Source of the DNA: an uncultured Clostridia bacterium
GTDB taxonomy: Bacteria > Bacillota > Clostridia > Oscillospirales > Acutalibacteraceae
Reading direction: 5' to 3'
Length of the DNA stretch: 64,000 bases
NCBI GenBank assembly: GCA_945876745.1
Contig: CAMCPL010000002.1
Coordinates: 124,001 to 188,000 of the forward strand
The position numbers and the translations under genes were made by a program. Positions 35,865 to 44,936 of this stretch are shown here, piece after piece; the stretch's first letter is position 1, and each line of letters starts with the position of its first letter. Below the pieces are notes generated by a model. It ran no database searches, had not been told where the DNA came from, and saw only the letters and a list, made by a program, of their open reading frames with translations.

Positions 35865-37388
35865 TTACTTTTCAAATACTGGATATGTTCGCCTGTAAAG
35901 CGAATTGATGTGCCTGAAATATTCTGCGTCGATATTGTCGATTGTATCTCTTGTGGTGCGGAATCTCCAGTTTTTTTCGGGCACGCCCGGTATGTTCATT
36001 CTTGCGTCCGAGCCGAAGCCGCACATATCCTGAAATGCAATGATTGCAGTATTTGAAGCACTCTGCCAAACCGCCTCGGTTATCGCTCTGCACGATGCGC
36101 TTTTGAAGCCGCCGTCACCCCAATTACTGCCGTTGAAATGACAGTATTCAAGGGCAAATTCGCGCTCCTCTTCGCTTGCCTCCCAAAGCCAGCCGAGGAT
36201 TGTATTGTTGTCGTGAGTGCCTACATAATTTACGCTGTTTTGACCTGCATTGTGAGGAAGATGAGAGCTGTCGGAATTAGGGTCAAAGCCAAACTGAACA
36301 ACCTTCATTCCCGGAAATCCCGTGTCCTCCAAAAGCTCAACTACATCCTCGCCGAATACACCCAAATCCTCTGCGATAATCGGTGCGTCTTTACCGAATT
36401 TTTCGAATACGGCGTTGAAGAAATCCATTTTCGGACCGTCAATCCACTCGCCGACCTTCGCCGTTTTGCTGTCGGCAGGTACTGCCCAATACGAAGCAAA
36501 CGCCCTGAAATGGTCAATTCTTACGGTATCGTAAATTTTGAGCGTGTGCTCAAGCCTTGAAAGCCACCATGTGTAGCCGTCCTTTTTCATACTCTCCCAG
36601 TTGTATATAGGATTGCCCCAAAGCTGACCGTTCTCGCTGAAATAATCGGGCGGAACTCCCGCAACCTTCTCAACCTTCAGCGTTTTTTCGTCTATTAAAA
36701 ACATAGGCAGATTCGACCAAACGTCAACGCTGTCCATAGCAACATATATCGGCATATCGCCAATGATTGCAACGCCCTTTTTGTTGGCGTATTTTTTGAT
36801 TTCGCCCCATTGCAGATAGAAAATATATTGAACAAATTTCCAAAATGCCGCTTCGTTTTCGTATTTGTATATGTTCTTTATGCACTCGTAATAATGTGCG
36901 TGTTCGTCGCTCCATTCCCACCACGGTCTGCCGTTTTCAAGCTCCTTAACAGCCATAAAAACTGCGTAATCCGTGAGCCACGAATTGCTTATTTCAAATT
37001 CCTTTATTTCCTGTGCAAGATTAGAGCCTACGTTCAAAAACGCTTTTTTCAGCGTTTGAAGTCTTGCTTTGCGTGCAAATTCGTAATCAGCCGTGTAGGG
37101 CGTTTCGTAATAGATATTCGCCTTGACGTCGTCCTCGCTTATTAGTCCCATATCGCAAAGTCCCTGCGGATTGATGTAGATGTAATCTCCGGCAAAAGCA
37201 GATACGCTGCAATACGGACTGTTTGCGCCGTCAGTCGGATTTAGTGGTAAAACCTGCCAGTAGCCGAATGACATATCGCAAATTTTATCTATAAAGTGTA
37301 AAGCGTTTTCGTCAAAAACGCCGACGCCGTATGGCGAGGGCATACTGCTTATGTGCATTAAAACGCCCGAGCCTCTTTTTTTCAGCAT
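35865..37388 (-). CDS. malQ: 4-alpha-glucanotransferase (amylomaltase)
   Basis: A 507-aa GH77 enzyme that transfers alpha-1,4-glucan chains between maltooligosaccharides, releasing glucose. The N-terminal GVLMHISSMPSPYGVG and PTDGANSPYC segments are family hallmarks. Catalytic residues: nucleophile Asp in VRIDHFRAF, acid/base Glu in IIAEDLGVFG, and third Asp in VGTHDNNT. It has its own promoter (37424-37452), divergent from miaB. It probably works with glgB and glgC at the other end of the window in glycogen/maltodextrin handling. Confidence 0.96.
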   Translation of the reverse strand: MLKKRGSGVLMHISSMPSPYGVGVFDENALHFIDKICDMSFGYWQVLPLNPTDGANSPYCSVSAFAGDYIYINPQGLCDMGLISEDDVKANIYYETPYTADYEFARKARLQTLKKAFLNVGSNLAQEIKEFEISNSWLTDYAVFMAVKELENGRPWWEWSDEHAHYYECIKNIYKYENEAAFWKFVQYIFYLQWGEIKKYANKKGVAIIGDMPIYVAMDSVDVWSNLPMFLIDEKTLKVEKVAGVPPDYFSENGQLWGNPIYNWESMKKDGYTWWLSRLEHTLKIYDTVRIDHFRAFASYWAVPADSKTAKVGEWIDGPKMDFFNAVFEKFGKDAPIIAEDLGVFGEDVVELLEDTGFPGMKVVQFGFDPNSDSSHLPHNAGQNSVNYVGTHDNNTILGWLWEASEEEREFALEYCHFNGSNWGDGGFKSASCRAITEAVWQSASNTAIIAFQDMCGFGSDARMNIPGVPEKNWRFRTTRDTIDNIDAEYFRHINSLYRRTYPVFEK

Positions 37389-37423
37389 AAAATCACCGTA
37401 ATTTTGTAAAATATTTCCCGATT

Positions 37424-37452
37424 ATTTTAACACTTTGTTACCAATAAATCAA
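37424..37452 (-). promoter_or_regulatory. promoter for malQ
   Basis: Minus strand: TTGATT, 17-nt spacer ending TGT, TAAAAT (extended -10). Confidence 0.7.
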
Positions 37453-37488
37453 CCTGTATATAAATATTATAATAATTAAAATTTTTTA

Positions 37489-37517
37489 TTGAATATAGCG
37501 GTGTGTTCTGTTATAAT
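37489..37517 (+). promoter_or_regulatory. promoter for the miaB-mutS-mutL-miaA unit
   Basis: TTGAAT, 17-nt spacer, TATAAT, 36 nt upstream of the miaB ATG. Confidence 0.85.
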
Positions 37518-37552
37518 AATTTATATTATGTCTAATATGGGTAGGTGTATCT

Positions 37553-38983
37553 ATGGCAGTTGAGATTAAAAGGATTTCCGAGCCGGAGCTGAAGCAACAA
37601 AATGAGTATTCCCAAAAAGTGAATAATCTTTTGCAGTCCCGATATAGCGGCAAGCCTCTCGCCTGCGTAGTTACCTACGGTTGTCAGCAAAATATAGCCG
37701 ACAGCGAGCGTATCAAGGGTATGCTCAGTGAAATGGGATATGCTTTTTGTGAGGAGCGAACACAGGCAAATTTGATTATTTTCAACACCTGTGCCGTAAG
37801 AGAGCACGCCGAGGACAGAGTTTTCGGAAACGTCGGCGCACTCAAGAAGTACAAGCTTTCTCACCCCGACACGATTATTGCACTTTGCGGTTGTATGATG
37901 CAGCAGGAGCATATCGCAAAAAAGATTAAGCAGTCGTTTTCTTTTGTTGATTTGGTTTTCGGAACACACGTTGTTCACCGTCTGCCGGAGCTTTTGTATA
38001 AGGCGCTGACAGGAAAACGCAGAGTGTTTGAACGCCCCGATATCGACGGCGTGATTGCCGAGGGAATACCGGTAAAGCGTGATGAGGAAAACAGAGCGTG
38101 GCTCCCGATTATGTACGGCTGCAATAATTTCTGCTCGTACTGCGTTGTTCCTTACGTTCGAGGCAGGGAGCGAAGCCGAAGGGTAGACGACATTGTTCGC
38201 GAGTTCAAAGATCTTGTTTCTGACGGCTGTAAGGAAATTACTCTGCTCGGTCAGAATGTAAATTCCTACGGCAAAGACCTTGAACCGAAAGTGACATTTG
38301 CCGAGCTTTTGAAAATGCTAAACGACCTTGACGGTGACTTTAGGATTAGGTTTATGACCTCGCACCCGAAGGATTGCACAAAGGAGCTTTTGGAAACGAT
38401 GGCGAGCTGTGACAAGGTTGCAACTCATCTTCATCTTCCGTTCCAAAGCGGCAACGACAGAGTGCTCAAGGCTATGAATAGACAGTACACCCGTGAAAAA
38501 TATCTCTCGCTTATCAACTACGCAAGAGAGCTTATGGGTGATAACCTATCCGTAACAAGCGACATAATAGTGGGCTTCCCCGGAGAAACCTATGAGGAAT
38601 TTCAGGACACGCTTTCTCTTGTCGAAGAAATAAAGGCGACAAGCCTGTTCACCTTTATTTACTCTCCGAGAGTGGGAACGCCTGCGGCTGAAATGGACGA
38701 CCCTATTGCGTATGAAGAAAAGTCAAAATGGATGCGCGAGCTTCTTGCTGTTCAGGAAAGAATTTCGGGCGAGCAAATGGCTTTGCATAAGGGTAAAACA
38801 TTCAAATGCTTTGTTTACGGAAAAGGCAAACAGGGTGATAATTATCTTGCCGCAAGAACAGACGGCAATTTGATTATAGAATTCGAGGGTGACGACGGGC
38901 TCATCGGCACCTTTCAAAATATTAAAGTAACCGAGCCGCTCACCTACGTAATGCTGGGTGAATTAGAAAGGACAGAAAAATGA
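37553..38983 (+). CDS. miaB: tRNA-2-methylthio-N6-dimethylallyladenosine synthase
   Basis: A 476-aa radical-SAM methylthiotransferase that adds a methylthio group to i6A37 in tRNAs reading UNN codons. The N-terminal UPF0004 domain carries three cluster cysteines (TYGCQQNIAD, NTCAVREHAEDR and LCGCMMQQ). The radical SAM motif CNNFCSYCVVPYVRGRERSR is at about residue 185, and the TRAM domain follows after residue 410. Position 4 of the substrate pathway, miaA, lies in the same unit at 43988-44911. Its stop overlaps the YlbF-family gene by 4 nt. Confidence 0.96.
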   Translation: MAVEIKRISEPELKQQNEYSQKVNNLLQSRYSGKPLACVVTYGCQQNIADSERIKGMLSEMGYAFCEERTQANLIIFNTCAVREHAEDRVFGNVGALKKYKLSHPDTIIALCGCMMQQEHIAKKIKQSFSFVDLVFGTHVVHRLPELLYKALTGKRRVFERPDIDGVIAEGIPVKRDEENRAWLPIMYGCNNFCSYCVVPYVRGRERSRRVDDIVREFKDLVSDGCKEITLLGQNVNSYGKDLEPKVTFAELLKMLNDLDGDFRIRFMTSHPKDCTKELLETMASCDKVATHLHLPFQSGNDRVLKAMNRQYTREKYLSLINYARELMGDNLSVTSDIIVGFPGETYEEFQDTLSLVEEIKATSLFTFIYSPRVGTPAAEMDDPIAYEEKSKWMRELLAVQERISGEQMALHKGKTFKCFVYGKGKQGDNYLAARTDGNLIIEFEGDDGLIGTFQNIKVTEPLTYVMLGELERTEK

Positions 38984-39390
38984 GTTTAGAATCAGCACTT
39001 AGAGAATTGGGCAAGGAAATTCAGGCAGATCCAAGATTTGCGGCTCTTCAGGCAGCTGCAAAGGCAAATGACGGCGACGAGGCTTTACAGGCTCAAATGC
39101 AGGAAATGCAGCTTATCTCCCTTAAGTATCAGCAGGAGGCTGAAAAGGGCGAGGAGGCTTCCCAGGACAGAATTGCCGAGCTTCAGCAGGAATATCAGGA
39201 TCTCTATGCAAAGATTATGGAGGGCGAGAATATGAAGAACTATACTAATGCCGCTGCCGATATGGAGCAAATGGCACAGTATATCAGCCAAATGATCGGC
39301 TTGTTCTTTGACGGTCAAGACCCTGCAACCTGCGAAATTCCTGCAAGCAATTGCACACATGATTGCTGCACCTGCGGCGGTTGCCACTAA
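38980..39390 (+). CDS. YlbF-family protein with cysteine-rich C-terminal tail
   Basis: A 136-aa, mostly helical protein of the YlbF/YmcA family. In Bacillus the family members YlbF, YmcA and YaaT form a complex that guides RNase Y and contains Fe-S clusters. Residues 4-105 are helical and rich in Gln, Glu and Ala (DPRFAALQAAAKAN start). The last 20 residues contain five or six cysteines (CEIP, NCTHDCCTCGGCH) that could bind a metal or Fe-S cluster. The ATG overlaps the end of miaB by 4 nt, so it is coupled to a Fe-S enzyme gene. No YmcA or YaaT gene is in the window. Confidence 0.82.
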   Translation: MSLESALRELGKEIQADPRFAALQAAAKANDGDEALQAQMQEMQLISLKYQQEAEKGEEASQDRIAELQQEYQDLYAKIMEGENMKNYTNAAADMEQMAQYISQMIGLFFDGQDPATCEIPASNCTHDCCTCGGCH

Positions 39391-39437
39391 TTAAATCAAC
39401 CCAAAATAATTATTGAAATTTAAGGACGGTGAACAAA

Positions 39438-42074
39438 ATGGCAAAGGAAATGAAGCTGTCGCCTATGATGCAACAGTATTTGGAAATAAAAAAAGAATAT
39501 CCGGGCGTTATTTTGTTCTTCCGTCTGGGTGATTTTTACGAGATGTTTTTTGACGACGCCAAGGTTGCGTCAAATGTGCTTGATCTTGTTCTAACCGGTA
39601 AGGATTGCGGTCAGGGTGAGCGTGCTCCGATGTGCGGAGTGCCGTTTCACAGCGCCGACTCATATATCGCAAAGCTCGTGTCCTACGGCTACAAGGTTGC
39701 GATATGCGAGCAAATGGAGGACCCTGCAACCGCAAAGGGAATAGTTAAAAGAGATGTCGTAAGAGTCATAACTCCAGGTACAGTAATTGAGAACAATATT
39801 CTCGACGACAGTACAAACAATTATCTGTGCGCTCTGTGCAGAAATGCAACCGAAACAGGTATATGCTTCGCCGATATATCAACAGGCGAATTTCATATTA
39901 CATCATTTGGCAGAGACGACGAGGAAAACAAAATAATTAATCAGCTTTCGACATACGCGCCTAAAGAGGTTTTGGCGAACAAAGAGGTCGAGGGGCTTGA
40001 AAATGTTTTGAGATATGCAAAGTCGATGCTTAATATTGAAGTTGAATTTCAAGACGACGAGGCATTTGATTTTAATAATTCAACCGAGCTTATTCTGCAA
40101 ACGATGAACAGAAGCGAGATTGATTCGCTCGGTATCGGCAGAAGTAAGGCTGCTGTTTCGGCACTCGGTGCAGTTATTCTCTATCTGAAAGCAAATCGAA
40201 AAACAGATACGCTTGAGGCTCCGAGCGAGGTTGAGTTTTACGAGGAAACCGAGTTTATGAAGCTCGACGTAAGCGCAAGGAGAAATCTTGAGCTTACACG
40301 CTCAATGATGACCGGCGACAAGCGTCATTCTCTGCTTTGGGTAATTGATAAAACGAAAACCTCTATGGGTAAGCGCCAGCTTCGTGCGTGGCTTGAAAGA
40401 CCTCTTGTGAGCGAGGCACAGATTGCAAAAAGGCAAAACGCCGTTGCGTGCCTTGTTGACGACAGTATGCTTCGTGATACCGTGCGTGAACTGCTCGGCG
40501 GAATAAAGGATATCGAACGCTTGATGAGCCGTGTTGTTTATGGCACGGCAAATGCAAAGGAGCTTCGTTCCCTTGCTTCAACGCTTAAAATATTGCCCGA
40601 AATTAAGTCAAGTCTGACAGGCTGCAAAACAGCATTGCTCAAGAGTATTTACGGCAATATTGACGAGCTTCGTGATGTTTTCAGGCTTATTGACGAAGCA
40701 CTTGAGGACGAGCCGCCGTTTTCCGTAAGAGAGGGCGGTATGATAAGAGACGGCTATAATGAAGAAATTGACTCTCTGCGTGAAATTTTGAATAACGGCT
40801 CCGAGGTGCTTGCGAAAATCGAAGCAAGAGAAAAGGAAGCAACAGGTATTCCAAAGCTCAAGGTATCTTATAACAAGGTTTTCGGCTACTTCATTGAGGT
40901 AACTAATTCCTACAAGGATATGGTTCCCGAAACGTATATAAGAAAGCAAACGCTGACAAACTGCGAAAGATATATAACTCAAGAGCTCAAGGAGCTTGAG
41001 GGTAAGGTTTTGGGTGCAAAGGACAGAAGCGTTGCGCTTGAATACGAGGTTTTCTGTGCAGTTCGCAACAGTGTATCTGCCGAGCTTGAAAGAATACAGC
41101 GTACAGCAAAGGCGCTTTCAACTCTCGATTGTATTGCAAGCCTTGCACAGACCGCATTTGAAAATAATTATTGCTGTCCGCAGATAACGACCGACGGCAC
41201 TCTTGATATCAAGGACGGCAGACATCCCGTTGTTGAGACTATTCTCAATTCATCGCCCTTTGTGCCGAACGATGCATTGCTTGACTGCAACGATAATAAA
41301 TGCTCGATAATTACCGGACCGAATATGGCAGGTAAATCGACCTTTATGCGCCAGACTGCGCTGATCGTTATTATGGCACAGATAGGCTCCTTTGTTCCTG
41401 CAAGAAGCGCAAGGATATCTGTTTGCGACGCTGTGTTTACGAGAGTCGGAGCCTCCGACGACCTTGCAACAGGTCAGTCAACCTTTATGGTTGAGATGAA
41501 CGAGGTGTCGAATATCCTTAAAAACGCAACCGATAAATCGCTCATTATTCTTGATGAAATCGGCAGGGGAACATCAACCTTTGACGGAATGAGCATTGCC
41601 CGTGCCGTGCTTGAATATGTTGTTAAAAAAATCGGCGCAAAAACTCTTTTTGCAACCCATTATCACGAGCTTACCGCTATGGAGGGTATGCTAAAGGGTG
41701 TAAACAACTATTCAATAGCCGTAAAAAAGCGTGGAGATGATATAACGTTTCTTCGCAGAATTGTTCACGGCGGCGCCGACCAAAGCTTCGGTATTGAGGT
41801 TGCAAAGCTCGCAGGCGTTCCCTCGGCGGTAACTAACCGTGCAAAAGCAATCCTAAAGGAGCTTGAAGCAAATAAGATTGAAATCGACTTCAAGGCTGAA
41901 AATGCCGTAATTGAAGAAGAAACACAGGAGGATATTCAGTTTAATTTCAAGACGAAATCGACCGATGAAATCCTTGAACTGATAAAAACCATCGACATCA
42001 ATACCCTAACTCCGATTGAAGCTATGCAAACGCTTTACGATTTGAAGAAAAAGGTGTCGGAGATTACCGATTGA
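39438..42074 (+). CDS. mutS: DNA mismatch repair protein MutS
   Basis: An 878-aa ATPase that recognises mismatches. The mismatch-wedge motif FYEMF is in FRLGDFYEMFFDDA at about residue 30. The core, clamp and lever region is helical, and the Walker A loop GPNMAGKST is at about residue 635, followed by the signature STFMVEMNEVSNIL and the Walker B DEIGRGTST. A short acidic C-terminal tail has the beta-clamp- or tetramer-type helix. The ATG at 39438 was chosen because AAGGA lies 11 nt upstream, while the GTG at 39429 is too near it. Confidence 0.97.
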   Translation: MAKEMKLSPMMQQYLEIKKEYPGVILFFRLGDFYEMFFDDAKVASNVLDLVLTGKDCGQGERAPMCGVPFHSADSYIAKLVSYGYKVAICEQMEDPATAKGIVKRDVVRVITPGTVIENNILDDSTNNYLCALCRNATETGICFADISTGEFHITSFGRDDEENKIINQLSTYAPKEVLANKEVEGLENVLRYAKSMLNIEVEFQDDEAFDFNNSTELILQTMNRSEIDSLGIGRSKAAVSALGAVILYLKANRKTDTLEAPSEVEFYEETEFMKLDVSARRNLELTRSMMTGDKRHSLLWVIDKTKTSMGKRQLRAWLERPLVSEAQIAKRQNAVACLVDDSMLRDTVRELLGGIKDIERLMSRVVYGTANAKELRSLASTLKILPEIKSSLTGCKTALLKSIYGNIDELRDVFRLIDEALEDEPPFSVREGGMIRDGYNEEIDSLREILNNGSEVLAKIEAREKEATGIPKLKVSYNKVFGYFIEVTNSYKDMVPETYIRKQTLTNCERYITQELKELEGKVLGAKDRSVALEYEVFCAVRNSVSAELERIQRTAKALSTLDCIASLAQTAFENNYCCPQITTDGTLDIKDGRHPVVETILNSSPFVPNDALLDCNDNKCSIITGPNMAGKSTFMRQTALIVIMAQIGSFVPARSARISVCDAVFTRVGASDDLATGQSTFMVEMNEVSNILKNATDKSLIILDEIGRGTSTFDGMSIARAVLEYVVKKIGAKTLFATHYHELTAMEGMLKGVNNYSIAVKKRGDDITFLRRIVHGGADQSFGIEVAKLAGVPSAVTNRAKAILKELEANKIEIDFKAENAVIEEETQEDIQFNFKTKSTDEILELIKTIDINTLTPIEAMQTLYDLKKKVSEITD

Positions 42075-42113
42075 TGAATTACCGAAATATATGACAGAAA
42101 GGAAGTGAGGAAT

Positions 42114-43988
42114 ATGCCCGAAATTAATATTTTGCCTAAAGAGGTTTATCAGCTTATTGCCGCAGGCGAGGTAGTAGAAAGACCGTCTTCCGTTATTAAG
42201 GAAATGATAGAAAACTCTATTGACGCAGGTGCAAAAAGCATAACCGTTGAAATCAAAAACGGCGGAACAACCTATATGCGCATAACCGACGACGGCTGCG
42301 GAATCGCAAAAAGTGAGGTAAAAAAGGTTTTCATTCCTCACGCAACCTCGAAGATAAAATACAGCGAGGATTTGGACAAAATAGCAACGCTCGGCTTTAG
42401 AGGCGAAGCTATGGCTTCGATTGCCGCAGTTGCAAAGGTTCAGCTTTTGACCCGTACGCCCGATGAGGAGGTCGGTACACGCTACGAAATTGCCGGCTCG
42501 CAGGAAATTGAATTTTGCGAAGCGGGCTGTCCCGTAGGTACAACCATATGTGTTGCCGATATATTTTTCAACACTCCTGCAAGAATGAAGTTCTTGAAAA
42601 AGGATGTTACGGAAGCAAACGCAGTAGCCTCGGTGGTAGAGAAAATTGCCGTAAGCCATCCCGAAATATCGTTTAGATTTATCCGTGACGGAAAGCAAAC
42701 GCTTATTACATCGGGCAACGGCGAATTAAAGGACGCAATTTACAGCGTCTTCGGCAGGGAATTTGCACAGTCGCTTATTCCTGTTGATTACACAAATAAC
42801 AATATGCGTGTTTCGGGCTTTGTAACGAAGCCGTCTATGTCACGCAAAAGCAGGGGAATGCAGTTTTTCTTTATTAATTCCCGACTTGTTAAGACTCAAA
42901 CCGCTATGGCGGCGTTGGAGCAGGCTTACAGAAATTCGATTATGGTCGGCAAATATCCCGGCTGTGTTTTGAATATAGAATGTGACTCGTCCTTTGTTGA
43001 TGTAAATGTTCATCCTGCGAAGATTGAGGTTCGCTTTGCGAATGAAAAGCCTGTTTTTGACCTCGTTTATTATGCGACTAAATCGGCTATTGAGGCAGGC
43101 GACACTCCGGTTGAAATGCGCTTTAACAAAAATGTGCAAAAGTCTGCGCAGGATTTTTGGGCAAAGCCCGAACCGCCTGTGCAAACAACTTTTACACATA
43201 CCGAAAAAGAGGATTTCGACGATGCGTGGAGCGTCAGCGCTTCAATCGGCGGCAAGGATTATTTTTCAAAAAAAGAAATTGCAAACGAATCGCCGACTAA
43301 AAAATTCAGCCTGAACATTTCCGAAATAATGAAAGCCGAAAACGATGAAGAGAGTGTGCAGGAAGCAAAAACAGATGAGCCGACAGAGCAAAATATTGAC
43401 AATGCTTCACAACCGAGCATACCTGATTTTAAGCTGATAGGTGAGGTGTTCAAAACCTATATTCTCATCGAAATGGAAAGCTCGCTTTACATTATCGACA
43501 AGCACGCCGCACACGAGAGAATGAATTTTGAAAAGCTCAAATCGTCTCTTGAAATTAATTCGCAGGTGCTTTTAAGTCCTGTTACCGTCCGTCTTTCAGC
43601 CGACGAATACAACACGGTTTTGCAGAATATTGACCTTTTTACAAAATGCGGCTTCTTTATTGAGGATTTCGGAAATTCAACCGTTATCGTAAGGGAATGT
43701 CCGTCGATACTTGACGGCGAGGATGTTGCCGGACTTATTGAGGAAACTGCCGAAAAGCTGCTTGACGGTAAGACGGATATCACTCCCGATAAGCTTGATT
43801 GGATACTTCACTCCGCTTCCTGTAGAGCCGCAGTTAAAGCAGGTGATTATACCTCCCGCTACGAAATGGAAATATTTGTCAAAAAGCTGCTTTCAAATCC
43901 CGACATAAGATATTGTCCTCACGGCAGACCTGTTATGATAAAGCTTTCAAGGTACGATATAGAAAAGCAGTTCGGCAGGGTGCAGTAA
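42114..43988 (+). CDS. mutL: DNA mismatch repair endonuclease MutL
   Basis: A 624-aa GHKL ATPase. N-terminal motifs: ENSIDAGAKS (Mg2+-binding Asn), DDGCGIAKSE, and GFRGEAMAS. Residues 330-440 form a variable acidic linker. The C-terminal domain has the endonuclease metal motif DKHAAHERMNFE (DQHAxxExxxxE type, with K for Q), plus ASCRAAVKAGD and CPHGRP. This matches the nicking MutL of organisms without MutH. The start is the ATG at 42114 (MPEINILPKEV), with an AGGAAGTGAGG site upstream. Its stop overlaps the miaA start by one base. Confidence 0.97.
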   Translation: MPEINILPKEVYQLIAAGEVVERPSSVIKEMIENSIDAGAKSITVEIKNGGTTYMRITDDGCGIAKSEVKKVFIPHATSKIKYSEDLDKIATLGFRGEAMASIAAVAKVQLLTRTPDEEVGTRYEIAGSQEIEFCEAGCPVGTTICVADIFFNTPARMKFLKKDVTEANAVASVVEKIAVSHPEISFRFIRDGKQTLITSGNGELKDAIYSVFGREFAQSLIPVDYTNNNMRVSGFVTKPSMSRKSRGMQFFFINSRLVKTQTAMAALEQAYRNSIMVGKYPGCVLNIECDSSFVDVNVHPAKIEVRFANEKPVFDLVYYATKSAIEAGDTPVEMRFNKNVQKSAQDFWAKPEPPVQTTFTHTEKEDFDDAWSVSASIGGKDYFSKKEIANESPTKKFSLNISEIMKAENDEESVQEAKTDEPTEQNIDNASQPSIPDFKLIGEVFKTYILIEMESSLYIIDKHAAHERMNFEKLKSSLEINSQVLLSPVTVRLSADEYNTVLQNIDLFTKCGFFIEDFGNSTVIVRECPSILDGEDVAGLIEETAEKLLDGKTDITPDKLDWILHSASCRAAVKAGDYTSRYEMEIFVKKLLSNPDIRYCPHGRPVMIKLSRYDIEKQFGRVQ

Positions 43989-44911
43989 TGGAAAAAACGA
44001 AAATTATTTGCGTTGTAGGTGCAACCGCTTCGGGAAAAAGCGCACTCGGTATAGAAATAGCAAAGGCAATCGGCGGAGAAATAATTTCTGCCGACTCAAT
44101 GCAGGTCTACAAGTATATGCCCGTAGCAACTGCCGTTGTAACCGAAGAGGAGGCGCAGGGAATACCGCATCATCTTGTGGAATATAAGGAGCCTGACGAG
44201 GTATTTTCGGTTGCCGATTTCGTCAGTCAGGCAAGGATAATAATTAAAGAAATCACCGACGCAGGAAATGTTCCGATTATTGTCGGAGGAACAGGCTTGT
44301 TCGTTGACAGCCTTGTAAAAAACATAGAATTTTCCGACGTTTCAGCCGATAACGAATTGAGGCAGGAATACGAAAGGTATTCGAACGATGAGCTTTATGC
44401 AATGCTCAAGGAGGCTGACGAAAAAGCGGCTAATGATATTCACCCAAACAATCGAAAGCGAGTAATAAGAGCGCTTGAGCTTTGCAGTGCAGGAATATCA
44501 AAGACTGCTCAAAATGAGGCTTCAACCCTAAATGAAAGTCCATATGAAGCGCTTTATATCGGCATAGGCTATAAAGACAGAGAGCGCCTATACGAGCGTA
44601 TTAATCTTCGCGTTGATATTATGATGAAAAACGGCTTGGAGCAGGAGGCAAGACGAATGAGCAGCCGCCTCGGCTCAACCTCACGTCAGGCAATAGGTCA
44701 TAAGGAATTAATGCCTTATATCGAGGGCGAATGTTCTCTTGAACAGGCGGTGGAAAGCTTGAAGCAGGCAACACGCCGATATGCAAAGCGACAGCTTACG
44801 TGGTTTAGGAAAAACGAGAACATCAACTGGCTGTATGCCGACGAGCTTTCAAGCGAGAGCCTTGTCGAAAAAGCCGTATGCCTGTCAAAGGATTTTTTGA
44901 AAAGCCGATAA
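43988..44911 (+). CDS. miaA: tRNA dimethylallyltransferase
   Basis: A 307-aa enzyme that prenylates adenosine 37 of tRNA, the substrate step before MiaB in the same gene cluster. The Walker A loop VGATASGKSALGIEI is near the N-terminus. ISADSMQVYKYM is the conserved catalytic Asp segment, and GGTGLFVDSLV and ATRRYAKRQLTWFRK are the later signatures. The true start is the ATG at 43988, which shares its A with the mutL stop (TAATG). Confidence 0.96.
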   Translation: MEKTKIICVVGATASGKSALGIEIAKAIGGEIISADSMQVYKYMPVATAVVTEEEAQGIPHHLVEYKEPDEVFSVADFVSQARIIIKEITDAGNVPIIVGGTGLFVDSLVKNIEFSDVSADNELRQEYERYSNDELYAMLKEADEKAANDIHPNNRKRVIRALELCSAGISKTAQNEASTLNESPYEALYIGIGYKDRERLYERINLRVDIMMKNGLEQEARRMSSRLGSTSRQAIGHKELMPYIEGECSLEQAVESLKQATRRYAKRQLTWFRKNENINWLYADELSSESLVEKAVCLSKDFLKSR

Positions 44912-44936
44912 GATAACACTATGAAAGGAGTTCGGT

